Positions 1-5,044 of a stretch of DNA of 5,373 nucleotides are shown here, piece by piece. Location: assembly GCA_022360135.1 (NCBI GenBank), contig JAKSDM010001743.1, positions 1-5,373 of the forward strand, read 5' to 3'. This stretch comes from Pseudanabaenales cyanobacterium (lineage in GTDB: Bacteria; Cyanobacteriota; Cyanobacteriia; Phormidesmidales; Phormidesmidaceae). The notes under the pieces were generated by a model that was not told the origin of the DNA, searched no databases, and saw only the letters and a list, made by a program, of their open reading frames with translations. Position numbers and translations under genes: made by a program. How positions within the stretch are numbered: position 1 is the first letter of the stretch; every line of letters begins with the position of its first letter.

Positions 1-388
1 ACCGTCATAGGTGTAGCTAACGACCCGGTTCACCTGTGTTAGATAGCTTTTCAATTCTAACCAGAACTCCCCGTTTCGTTGGGTGCAACCGGATAATTAG
101 GCGGCGATCGCAGAGGCAGGAGAAACAATCACAGTTCTGTGCAGCAAAAAGGCTGGGTTTCCTGACGTCAATCCAGTCTACAGGATGAGGGATCGCTCTC
201 AAACTCCTTTAAAGCCTATCTACATGAATCCATGCCTTCAGCTGCGCTTGCGGCCTGATCGGCTAGACTCACAGAAATTTCAATCCCTTTACATTTCTTG
301 TATCGCAAAGTGTTCAGAGATTATGGTTATAGTAGAGGAGTCCTACTCTAATCTGAGCTAGTCCTAGTTCGGTTGCCGATAAGAGTCA
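1..388. other. Stretch without a recognisable gene (one HIP1 site)
   Basis: I find no gene here that I can name. Three open stretches exist. The first is a minus-strand frame from 96 to the left edge (32 codons, containing NGEFWLELKSYL and ending SYTYDG at base 1), which could belong to a gene outside the window. The second is a plus frame from 101 to the stop at 359-361 (86 codons). The third is a short minus frame around 215-320. None has a convincing ribosome binding site or a family motif I recognise. A HIP1 octamer GCGATCGC lies at 104-111. Since the next segments are decayed genes, these may also be remnants. Confidence 0.4.
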
Positions 389-824
389 GTGCGCCAAGAA
401 AGACCAAGCAGAACCGCCTATAAGGTTGCATTGAACATTGTTGCCTTGAGTGCAGAACCGGGGATGGGCAAAGTTCTACCTCCCGGTATCGTTGACGCTA
501 CAGAGGAGCTTCTCATTACTTCCGGCGCAGTTGGAAAAAGAACAGTACGATGGTCCCGTTCCAGACAAAATTGAAATTGATCACCCGGCGACCGCTCGTC
601 TCAAGGCAAAGGGAATAGCTGCAATGGGACAGCGGAGTAATCTCCATCTCATAGCGGCAGATCTCAGCGAACAAACACTGGTGAATGTTCTAAATCACAA
701 CGAGGTTTGGGTTCAGAACGCACAGACTGTCATCATAGCCGAGGGCCTCGTGATGTATCTGCCCTCTGAACAGGTTCGGCCCCTCACTGCATTATATTGG
801 CCTTTTGCTGGACCAGACCATTAA
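389..824 (+). pseudogene. Degraded SAM-dependent methyltransferase (LCM/PF04072-like)
   Basis: This is the remains of a class I SAM-dependent methyltransferase of the leucine carboxyl methyltransferase type. From a GTG at 389 one frame reads the family's N-terminal block (RPSRTAYKVALNIVALSAEP, then KVLPPGIVDATEELL, then TVRW) and stops at 572-574. The next homologous block lies in another frame, from about 570: EIDHPATARLKAKGI, then NLHLIAADLSEQTLVNVL, then TVIIAEGLVMYLPSEQVR. EIDHPAT normally carries the acidic SAM-binding residue and EGxxMYL is a hallmark of the family. As I recall the intact proteins, about 55 residues with the glycine-rich SAM loop should lie between the two blocks, so there is an internal deletion with a frame change near 555-575. 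After EQVR the sequence loses similarity and ends at a TAA (822-824), about 100 residues early. It cannot encode a working enzyme. The family assignment rests on remembered motifs. Confidence 0.75.
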
Positions 825-835
825 TGCTTTTCATT

Positions 836-861
836 GCTCCTCCCCTGCTTCCCCTGCTCCC
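836..861. repeat. Short CCCCTGCT tandem repeat
   Basis: The unit TCCCCTGCT occurs twice in tandem (841-849 and 850-858) and is flanked by partial copies (GCTCC before, CCC after). Pyrimidine-rich short tandem repeats of this kind are common between cyanobacterial genes. It lies directly between the ends of two gene remnants, so it may mark where they were joined. Confidence 0.5.
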
Positions 862-1029
862 TTAAAGATTATCCAGCGCACGCGTAACCTGAGCGACAGA
901 TAGAATCTGGGGGCAGTACAACAGGGGCGGGGCCTCAGGTTTACCTGGATAGAGTACATAGAGAGGCGCACCACTGCGGCCAAAGGATTCCAGGGCGGCG
1001 GTTATGGTGCGATCGCGACTGGTAAAATT
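862..1029 (-). pseudogene. C-terminal remnant of a DsbD/thioredoxin-type protein
   Basis: The minus strand reads an open frame ending at TAA (862-864). It begins NFTSRDRTITAALESFGRSG and continues APLYVLYPGKPEAPPLLYCP, then QILSVAQVTRALDNL. This matches the tail of DsbD/DipZ-type thiol:disulfide interchange proteins, whose periplasmic thioredoxin domain ends with a (D)WTxRDxxITxAL block, then FGRxGVPLYVLY, then a P-Q-I/L-L-T segment. The catalytic CxxC and all membrane segments should lie upstream. Instead the frame loses similarity beyond about 1029 and reaches a stop at 1075-1077, with no start codon or ribosome binding site. It is therefore a fragment of about 55 codons of a protein normally several hundred residues long. 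It points against its neighbours and contains a HIP1 site (1009-1016). Identification is from memory of the family pattern. Confidence 0.65.
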
Positions 1030-1134
1030 TAAAAGCGATGGTGGGCAGACATCAGAATTAGCGAATAACCCAAACTATCGAGGTGTATCTGCCTAGCCTA
1101 TGACTTCATGAAATAAGTCTTGAGGGATCATGAA

Positions 1135-1647
1135 ATGCAAAGTCAGAATATAGATTTAATTCAAGCTCTCTTCCAAAGTCGCTTAACAACTCTTGAGCAT
1201 CTCTTGAAGTCAGCACAGACTCATTTTTGTGATGACGAGTCTTTCCTTCAGCAGCGGATTGTGGCTGATATGCTTCCCTTCGGTACACAGATCGCTTTCA
1301 CCTGCAATCAACCACGTAACTTTGCTCTGTGGTGTGACGGCAAATCTGCGAATAATCTAGATCCAGACGTCACATCTCTCACGCAGGCATACGAGCACAT
1401 AGCAAACACCAAAAGTCTGCTTTTGGGGATTAAGGTTGAAGACGCAAAGCTAGCTGAGATTAAACGTATTGACTTAGGCCAGGGCCTCTACGCTGAGCTG
1501 TCTGGTAGCGCCTATGTGAATGACTTTCTGATTCCAAACTTTTACTTCCATATGGTCACGGCTTACGACATTCTTCGCATGTCTGGCGTACCAATAGGGA
1601 AACGGGATTACATGATGCACTTGGCGCCATTCGTCAGAAAGGCATGA
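1135..1647 (+). CDS. DUF1993 family protein
   Basis: This is a complete 170-residue soluble protein of the DUF1993 family (PF09351). Its biochemical role is unknown; I would place it near the DinB/YfiT-like four-helix proteins. The signature is clear at the C-terminus: PNFYFH (residues 134-139), TAYDILR (142-148), then SGVPIGKRDY (150-159). Upstream are the usual RIVADMLPF block (41-49) and an N-terminal helix of the F..RL..LE.LL type. The length fits the family and no residue block is missing. I chose the ATG at 1135 because GAGGG at 1122-1126 sits 8 bases upstream; an in-frame TTG at 1120 has no such site. The stop (1645-1647) is followed after one base by CCCTAAC, the first arm of an attC-like site, so this looks like the gene of an integron cassette. 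No signal peptide or membrane segment is seen. Confidence 0.85.
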   Translation: MQSQNIDLIQALFQSRLTTLEHLLKSAQTHFCDDESFLQQRIVADMLPFGTQIAFTCNQPRNFALWCDGKSANNLDPDVTSLTQAYEHIANTKSLLLGIKVEDAKLAEIKRIDLGQGLYAELSGSAYVNDFLIPNFYFHMVTAYDILRMSGVPIGKRDYMMHLAPFVRKA

Positions 1648-1648
1648 C

Positions 1649-1734
1649 CCCTAACTATTCCAATGCAGCGGACGGTCGAGAGTCGCCAGTGCTAAATTCA
1701 AGGTCATTGCCACCGTTGATTTGAGCCGTTAGGC
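1649..1734 (+). other. attC-like cassette recombination site A
   Basis: The outer arms are CCCTAAC (1649-1655) and GTTAGGC (1728-1734), complementary over six bases. GTTAGGC matches the integron core GTTRRRY. Inside, CAA (1661-1663) pairs with TTG (1721-1723). After a 2x2 mismatch, CAGCGG (1666-1671) pairs with CCGTTG (1713-1718) with one G-T pair. This is the R''-L''-L'-R' layout of attC, with a 41-base loop and a total of 86 bp, within the usual size range. It begins one base after a stop codon and points the same way as the gene before it, as expected for a cassette. The first base of R'' is C where consensus has a purine. Confidence 0.72.
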
Positions 1735-1739
1735 AGCGA

Positions 1740-1805
1740 TGCGACATCACCGTATCCTTCAAGAAGGCATGATTCACAGTTTTCATATTGGTCGGTGATG
1801 TCGCA
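1740..1805. repeat. 13-bp perfect inverted repeat
   Basis: TGCGACATCACCG (1740-1752) is repeated exactly in inverse orientation as CGGTGATGTCGCA (1793-1805), separated by 40 bases. The spacer holds a second small palindrome, CCTTCAAGAAGG (1756-1767). The element starts 5 bases after attC site A. Its right arm reaches to 11 bases before the ATG of the DUF6886-like remnant. No flanking target duplication is evident, so a miniature transposon is not supported. A hairpin RNA, a regulator-binding site or a structural DNA element are alternatives. There is no T-run after the right arm, so it is not an ordinary terminator. Confidence 0.7.
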
Positions 1806-1815
1806 AAATCGAAGA

Positions 1816-2083
1816 ATGACGAATCAGTTATTTCACTTCAGCGAAGATAGCCAAATCGATCTGTTTGTACCCCGTCCGGTCCAAGTGCCATCTAAACGGC
1901 GTCCTGGTTATGAGTGGCTCAACGGATCTCTGAGAAATGATACGCCATCTACCAGAGGCGCTTCAGAAAGCGGGCGTTGAGTTGCGATCGCTCGAGAATC
2001 TGTTGCCGCTCAAACCCGCCTGGGACATTAGCTTGCACGTAAGTGGCATACGCCTCCGTAATGCCTCGGGCTGGGCTAAATAA
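1816..2083 (+). pseudogene. DUF6886-like gene with its middle deleted
   Basis: Two pieces of one gene are visible. From ATG 1816 the frame reads MTNQLFHFSEDSQIDLFVPR, then PVQVPSKRRPGYEWLNGSL. This matches the start of a small family (DUF6886-like, beginning LFHFSEDPxIxxFxPRPV and continuing EWLNGPLVWAID). At about 1933 similarity stops. A shifted frame (beginning at 1934 after a TGA) then gives HLPEALQKAGVELRSL, LPLKPAWDISLHVSGIRLRN and ASGWAK, ending at TAA 2081-2083, which is the family's C-terminal block. The central part, by my estimate 80-100 residues, is missing and the two ends are out of frame. The first frame runs on to a stop at 1978-1980 without meaning. A HIP1 site lies at 1984-1991. 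Function of the family is unknown to me, and the family name is from memory. Confidence 0.7.
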
Positions 2084-2507
2084 AGCTTGGTCCATCGAGT
2101 CCCTCCGAAGTAACCATCCTCAAAACCCTTGTTCGCGCTAGAGCGTACTCATTTACAGGATCGACATACTCATTTTCAAGATCAGCGATCGCAATTTCTA
2201 GATCGATGTATTCGTTTTCAAGATTGACGTACTCGTTTTCAAGATCGGCATACTCATTTTCAAGATCAGCGTACTCGTTTTCAAGATCAGCGTACTCATT
2301 TCCTTGATTCGCGATCGCAACTGTTTGATCAGCGTACTCAATAGTTTGATCGGCATACGCCAAAGTTTGATCGGCGTACTCCTGTGTCAAGCTTAAGCTA
2401 ACGGTTTGAGACTGGATAAAGGGTAAAGCTGAAGTCCATTCTGTTATCCAGACTATAGGGACATCAATTAATGACTTCGGTCGGCGCAGCCTAACCAGGA
2501 GCTGCAC
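2076..2507 (-). CDS. Heptad-repeat protein, hypothetical
   Basis: This is an open minus-strand frame of 143 residues that I cannot assign to a family. Residues 1-42 are unremarkable and partly hydrophobic. Residues 43-126 are twelve consecutive heptads: EYADQTL, AYADQTI, EYADQTV, AIANQGN, three of EYADLEN, then EYVNLEN, EYIDLEI, AIADLEN, EYVDPVN and EYALART. In the LEN-type units Tyr and Leu are spaced 3/4, as at positions a and d of an acidic coiled coil. The frame stays open through all units while the other frames are less protein-like. The start is doubtful: the GTG at 2505-2507 lies inside attC-like site B and has no clear ribosome binding site, and the frame is open only to 2525. The 3' end overlaps the end of the DUF6886-like remnant in convergent orientation. 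It may be a real cassette protein or an open frame created by repeat expansion. Confidence 0.4.
   Translation of the reverse strand: MQLLVRLRRPKSLIDVPIVWITEWTSALPFIQSQTVSLSLTQEYADQTLAYADQTIEYADQTVAIANQGNEYADLENEYADLENEYADLENEYVNLENEYIDLEIAIADLENEYVDPVNEYALARTRVLRMVTSEGLDGPSFI
2130..2381. repeat. 21-bp tandem repeat, twelve units
   Basis: Twelve consecutive 21-bp units fill 252 bp. A typical core on the plus strand is TACTCATTTTCAAGATCAGC. Units vary in single bases but not in length, so the seven-codon reading is preserved throughout. There are two sub-types: CAAGATC-containing (toward 2130) and GTTTGATC-containing (toward 2381). Units four and ten, counted from the protein's N-terminus, carry a HIP1 octamer (2311-2318 and 2185-2192) exactly 126 bp (six units) apart, which suggests a block duplication or recurrent conversion. 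Confidence 0.9.
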
Positions 2508-2579
2508 TCGGATGCTCGAAAAAAACTACTACTGCTTCTTTTTAGCCCTTGCTTGCACCGCTGAACCCTACCGTTAGGC
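2489..2579 (+). other. attC-like cassette recombination site B
   Basis: GCCTAAC (2489-2495) and GTTAGGC (2573-2579) are perfect complements and match the integron R'' (RYYYAAC) and R' (GTTRRRY) consensus. Internally CGG (2509-2511) pairs with CCG (2558-2560) and TGC (2513-2515) with GCA (2555-2557), leaving A2512 unpaired, as extrahelical bases are in attC L'' arms. Total length is 91 bp. It lies 50 bases before the P450 ATG, where a cassette boundary is expected. The L arms pair less well than in site A. Confidence 0.65.
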
Positions 2580-2580
2580 T

Positions 2581-2586
2581 TATACT
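2581..2586 (+). promoter_or_regulatory. Possible -10 element for the P450 gene
   Basis: TATACT differs from the bacterial -10 consensus at one base and lies just after attC site B, 44 bases before the P450 ATG. I see no good -35 hexamer at 16-18 bases upstream (TTGCAC at 2553 is 22 bases away), so this is weak. If real, the cassette would carry its own promoter. Confidence 0.25.
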
Positions 2587-2629
2587 TCATTCATCAAGGT
2601 ATGTTTCCGGTGAATAATTGCTCCCTAAC

Positions 2630-3979
2630 ATGAAAACAGAAAATTTATTAGATTCCCATCCTTTGCCTCCCGGAAGCTTTGGCCTTCCCTGGTTGGGAGA
2701 AACCTTAAGCTTTTTACGCCAGCCCAACTTTATTGATCAACGTAGCCAACGCTATGGCTCTATTTTTAAGACCAACATCCTCGGCCAACCTACCGTGATC
2801 ATGCTTGGCCCAGAAGCTAATCATTTCATCTTATCCAGCCATGTTGATTGCTTTTCTCAAGAAGGTTGGCCAGATACCTTTAAATCCTTGTTAGGGCGAA
2901 AAGCTCTGGTTTTGCAAGACGGGGAGGAACACCGACGCAATCGTAAGTTGATCAGACCAACACTACATGGCTCTGCCTTGGCTGGTTATCTGACCACAAT
3001 GGAACAAGTCTCCTTGGCTTATCTAAAGCAGTGGGAGAGACTAGAGAGTTTAACTTGGTTCTCTGAACTTAGACGGATGACTTTTGAAATAGCAAGCATA
3101 TTGCTTGTCGGCGGCAAACCTGGTGAGGACAATGACCACTTGTTCAAATGGTTTTGTGAGTTGAGCCAAGGGTTATTTACACTTCCCATCCATTGGCGGT
3201 GGACTCCTTTTGGGAAAGCTATCCATGCCCGTAAACAGATCCTGATCTATATTGAGCAAGCCATGCTTCAACGACAAAAAACTCCCACCCAGGATGTTTT
3301 AAGTCTCCTCATGCAAGCAAAGGATGAAACAGGTCAGGGACTAAGTCAGGAAGAAATTAAATCTCAAGCCCTTGCCTTATTAATCGGAACAAATTCCAAC
3401 ACCGCCTCAATGCTAGTCTGTTTCTGTATGGCGCTTGCCCAACACCCAGAGGTTTTACATATTGCCCGAACAGAACAACACCAAATTGAACAAACATCGA
3501 TCGATGCTTCATTATCCCTCGAACAGCTCAAGCAAATGATCTACTTGAACCAGGTGTTGCAGGAAGTTGAGCGTTGCTATCCACCCGTTGGGGCAGGTTT
3601 TCGAAGAGTGATTAAACCGTTTGTGTTCAATGGGTATGCTGTGCCGTCAGGCTGGAATGCTATGTATTCCATCATCGGAACCCATACGGATTCTCGAATT
3701 TATGTTGAGCCAACACGGTTTGATCCAGATCGATTTAGTGCAGATCGGGCAGAACATAAAAAGATGGACTTCAGCTTGGTCGGATTTGGGGGAGGAACTC
3801 GTAACTGTCTAGGCTTCGCCTTTGCTCAAACCTTGATCAAAACGTTTGCGGCTAACCTCCTCCGACATTACGACTGGGAATTACTTCCTGGGCAGACCCT
3901 AACCCTGAATCGTATACCAACTGCTCATCCTCGGTCTGGATTACAAGTCAAGTTGAAAAAGCTAGAAGCTGTTACCTAA
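2630..3979 (+). CDS. Cytochrome P450, CYP120-like
   Basis: A complete 449-residue soluble cytochrome P450, closest by eye to cyanobacterial CYP120 (CYP120A1 of Synechocystis, 444 residues, binds and hydroxylates retinoids). Landmarks from the N-terminus: the proline-rich entry LPPGSFGLPWLGE (12-24); helix C H101xxxR105; helix K ExxR (E312, R315) followed by PPVGAGFRR; FDPDRF (364-369); and heme-binding FGGGTRNCLG (386-395) with ligand Cys393. The oddity is helix I: LLIGTNSNTASML aligns without gaps to CYP120A1 LLFAGHETLTSAL, so the acid-alcohol pair Glu-Thr becomes Ser256-Asn257. A redox partner is not encoded nearby. I prefer ATG 2630 over TTG 2618 because it matches the CYP120A1 N-terminus, though no strong Shine-Dalgarno is seen. 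The stop lies inside half-site C and attC site B precedes the gene, so it looks like a cassette. It contains no HIP1 site. The substrate cannot be read from sequence. Confidence 0.93.
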   Translation: MKTENLLDSHPLPPGSFGLPWLGETLSFLRQPNFIDQRSQRYGSIFKTNILGQPTVIMLGPEANHFILSSHVDCFSQEGWPDTFKSLLGRKALVLQDGEEHRRNRKLIRPTLHGSALAGYLTTMEQVSLAYLKQWERLESLTWFSELRRMTFEIASILLVGGKPGEDNDHLFKWFCELSQGLFTLPIHWRWTPFGKAIHARKQILIYIEQAMLQRQKTPTQDVLSLLMQAKDETGQGLSQEEIKSQALALLIGTNSNTASMLVCFCMALAQHPEVLHIARTEQHQIEQTSIDASLSLEQLKQMIYLNQVLQEVERCYPPVGAGFRRVIKPFVFNGYAVPSGWNAMYSIIGTHTDSRIYVEPTRFDPDRFSADRAEHKKMDFSLVGFGGGTRNCLGFAFAQTLIKTFAANLLRHYDWELLPGQTLTLNRIPTAHPRSGLQVKLKKLEAVT

Positions 3980-3999
3980 CCCTTCAGTGCAGCGGACGG
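3974..3999 (+). other. Half attC-like site C (R''-L'' only)
   Basis: ACCTAAC (3974-3980) matches RYYYAAC exactly and contains the P450 stop codon TAA (3977-3979). Seven bases later comes TGCAGCGGACGG (3988-3999), identical to the L'' region of site A (1664-1675), and both are followed by NCGAGNG. No GTTRRRY core is found within 200 bases downstream. GCCGTC (4028-4033) could pair with GACGG but leads to no R' arm. The right half therefore seems to have been deleted or to have diverged, and this may be the end of the array. The remaining bases up to 4256 hold nothing else I can name. Confidence 0.6.
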
Positions 4000-4256
4000 A
4001 CGAGCGAGCGCTTTGGCTTTGGCGACTGCCGTCGTGGAAAATAAATCCTGCGTGAACGCGTACGATTTTGCCCGATTAATATGGCATAGTAACAAAGGTC
4101 TGAGAAATACTTGAACGTCCCTCACAGAGCAGTATTCAAGGTTATCTTTTATGGGCTAGGGAGCGTCATGCCTTTTCGGTTGTAACTGATTAGGGACACC
4201 GGAATGGAGTCGACCAAAATAATGCGCATTAACTTAGAAAAGCGTAGGAGCAGCCT

Positions 4257-4925
4257 ATGGACTTGGATGCAGTAGAGAGTTCAGAACTACAACAGAAGCT
4301 GAAACAGTTGATTATTCGGCAGCTAGTGCGGCCAGATGAGGATTTAGTTCGATTTTTTGCAGCGAAGGTCTATGCGGGTCAGCTCTCAGTTGAAAATTTG
4401 GAATGGTTTACCCAGATAACGCAACAAGCCATACAAGAAGTTTTCGTTAAAAAACAATTTGCCGCCCAAGCAGGCGGCTCAGACCATAGACACTTGCTGA
4501 TTATTGAGGATGATCAGGGAAAACGTGAGTTTGAGCTGATCAATCCCGTTTACTCGATTGGTCGAGATCCAGGGTGCGATATTTGCATCGCCTCTGCCTT
4601 TGTTTCATTTCATCACGCCACCTTGGTGCAACTTCCCAAGGCAAAAGGCGATCACTACTACCAGATAGTGGATGGCGATCTGAAGGGAACGCTTAGTGCA
4701 AACGGCTTTATGATCAACGGCGAGAAAGTACAGGCTGCTGACCTGTACAATGGAGACAGGATTGTATTAGGGCCGCAGATACAGGGAACGTATTTTGGGC
4801 CGGAGGAAAACTCCAGACAGACAGCACTGCCAGATTCTGAGATATCAAGTAGTGATTACTATAGAGAGAGGATGCAGAATCTGCCGCGAAACCTGGCGAC
4901 GGCGTTTTCAAACTGGCTGGGATGA
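4257..4925 (+). CDS. FHA domain protein
   Basis: A 222-residue cytoplasmic protein with a forkhead-associated domain, which normally binds phosphothreonine peptides in Ser/Thr kinase signalling. Residues 1-72 are predicted helical, without a family I recognise. The FHA domain covers about 79-180: IGRDPGCDI (101-109) supplies the conserved Gly-Arg; S117 and H120 are the conserved Ser and His of the SxxH motif (here SFHH, lacking the common Arg after Ser); SANGFMING (147-155) holds the conserved Asn-Gly; and GDRIVLG (166-172) closes the sandwich. The segment DGDLKGTLSANG is of the type seen in cyanobacterial FHA proteins. The C-terminal 40 residues are polar and probably a tail. The start is well supported by AGGAG at 4246-4250, six bases before ATG. 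No kinase or phosphatase is adjacent. It converges on the catalase gene and lies outside the recognisable cassettes. Confidence 0.88.
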   Translation: MDLDAVESSELQQKLKQLIIRQLVRPDEDLVRFFAAKVYAGQLSVENLEWFTQITQQAIQEVFVKKQFAAQAGGSDHRHLLIIEDDQGKREFELINPVYSIGRDPGCDICIASAFVSFHHATLVQLPKAKGDHYYQIVDGDLKGTLSANGFMINGEKVQAADLYNGDRIVLGPQIQGTYFGPEENSRQTALPDSEISSSDYYRERMQNLPRNLATAFSNWLG

Positions 4926-4967
4926 CAAAGTTTAGGTCAATCTGAGGGGGGTGTGATAGATCCACAG

Positions 4968-4996
4968 AAAAAGCGCACCCCTATAAGAGGTGCGCT
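4968..4996 (-). terminator. Rho-independent terminator of the catalase gene
   Basis: AGCGCACC (4972-4979) pairs perfectly with GGTGCGCT (4989-4996) around a 9-base loop. On the minus strand the stem is followed by TTTTT (4972-4968; the last stem base is part of the run). It begins 48 bases past the catalase stop. On the plus strand no T-run follows, so it should not efficiently stop the convergent FHA transcript. Confidence 0.8.
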
Positions 4997-5044
4997 GGCT
5001 ACATCAGCGGGTGAACCTGTTAGTAGCTGCAGTCGTTGAGAATG

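Larger units (their letters stand above)
1649..3999 (+). mobile_element. Putative integron gene-cassette array (attC cluster)
   Basis: Three similarly oriented attC-like sites divide this stretch. Site A follows the DUF1993 gene, site B precedes the P450, and half-site C overlaps the P450 stop. The implied cassettes are the DUF1993 gene (its left boundary is not found), a segment of about 0.85 kb (1729-2573) with an inverted repeat, a broken DUF6886-like gene and a minus-strand heptad-repeat frame, and a P450 cassette of about 1.4 kb. No integrase gene or attI site is in the window, so this could be an integrase-less cluster (CALIN) or the interior of a larger array. The boundaries given are those of the sites I can see. 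Confidence 0.6.

Noticed and set aside
15..48. CTAAC...GTTAGAT near the left edge resembles a short attC site.
   Set aside because: Only about 28 bases separate the arms, no L-arm pairing is visible and CTAAC lacks the RYYY context. GTTAGAT alone is too short a match to call.
1102..1119. GACTT/AAGTC inverted repeat and TTCATGAA palindrome before the DUF1993 gene.
   Set aside because: The stem is only five bases and there is no conserved operator pattern that I recognise. It is likely chance.
1949..2095. A 48-codon minus-strand frame with ATG at 2095 and a good GGAGGG ribosome binding site upstream.
   Set aside because: It is exactly antisense to the preserved C-terminal block of the DUF6886-like remnant, whose family match on the plus strand explains the open frame.
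2130..2381. The 21-bp repeats as a CRISPR array.
   Set aside because: The units are contiguous with no unique spacers, and they keep a coding heptad.
2618..2620. TTG as start of the P450.
   Set aside because: The ATG at 2630 gives an N-terminus matching CYP120A1 in length. The TTG adds only four residues and has only a weak GGTGA upstream.
4189..4194. ATTAGG as a possible right arm for half-site C.
   Set aside because: It lies over 200 bases from R'', matches only five of six bases and has no L' arm beside it.
4714..4965. A minus-strand open frame of 83 codons at the end of the FHA gene.
   Set aside because: It is antisense to the FHA coding region and has no family motif or ribosome binding site.
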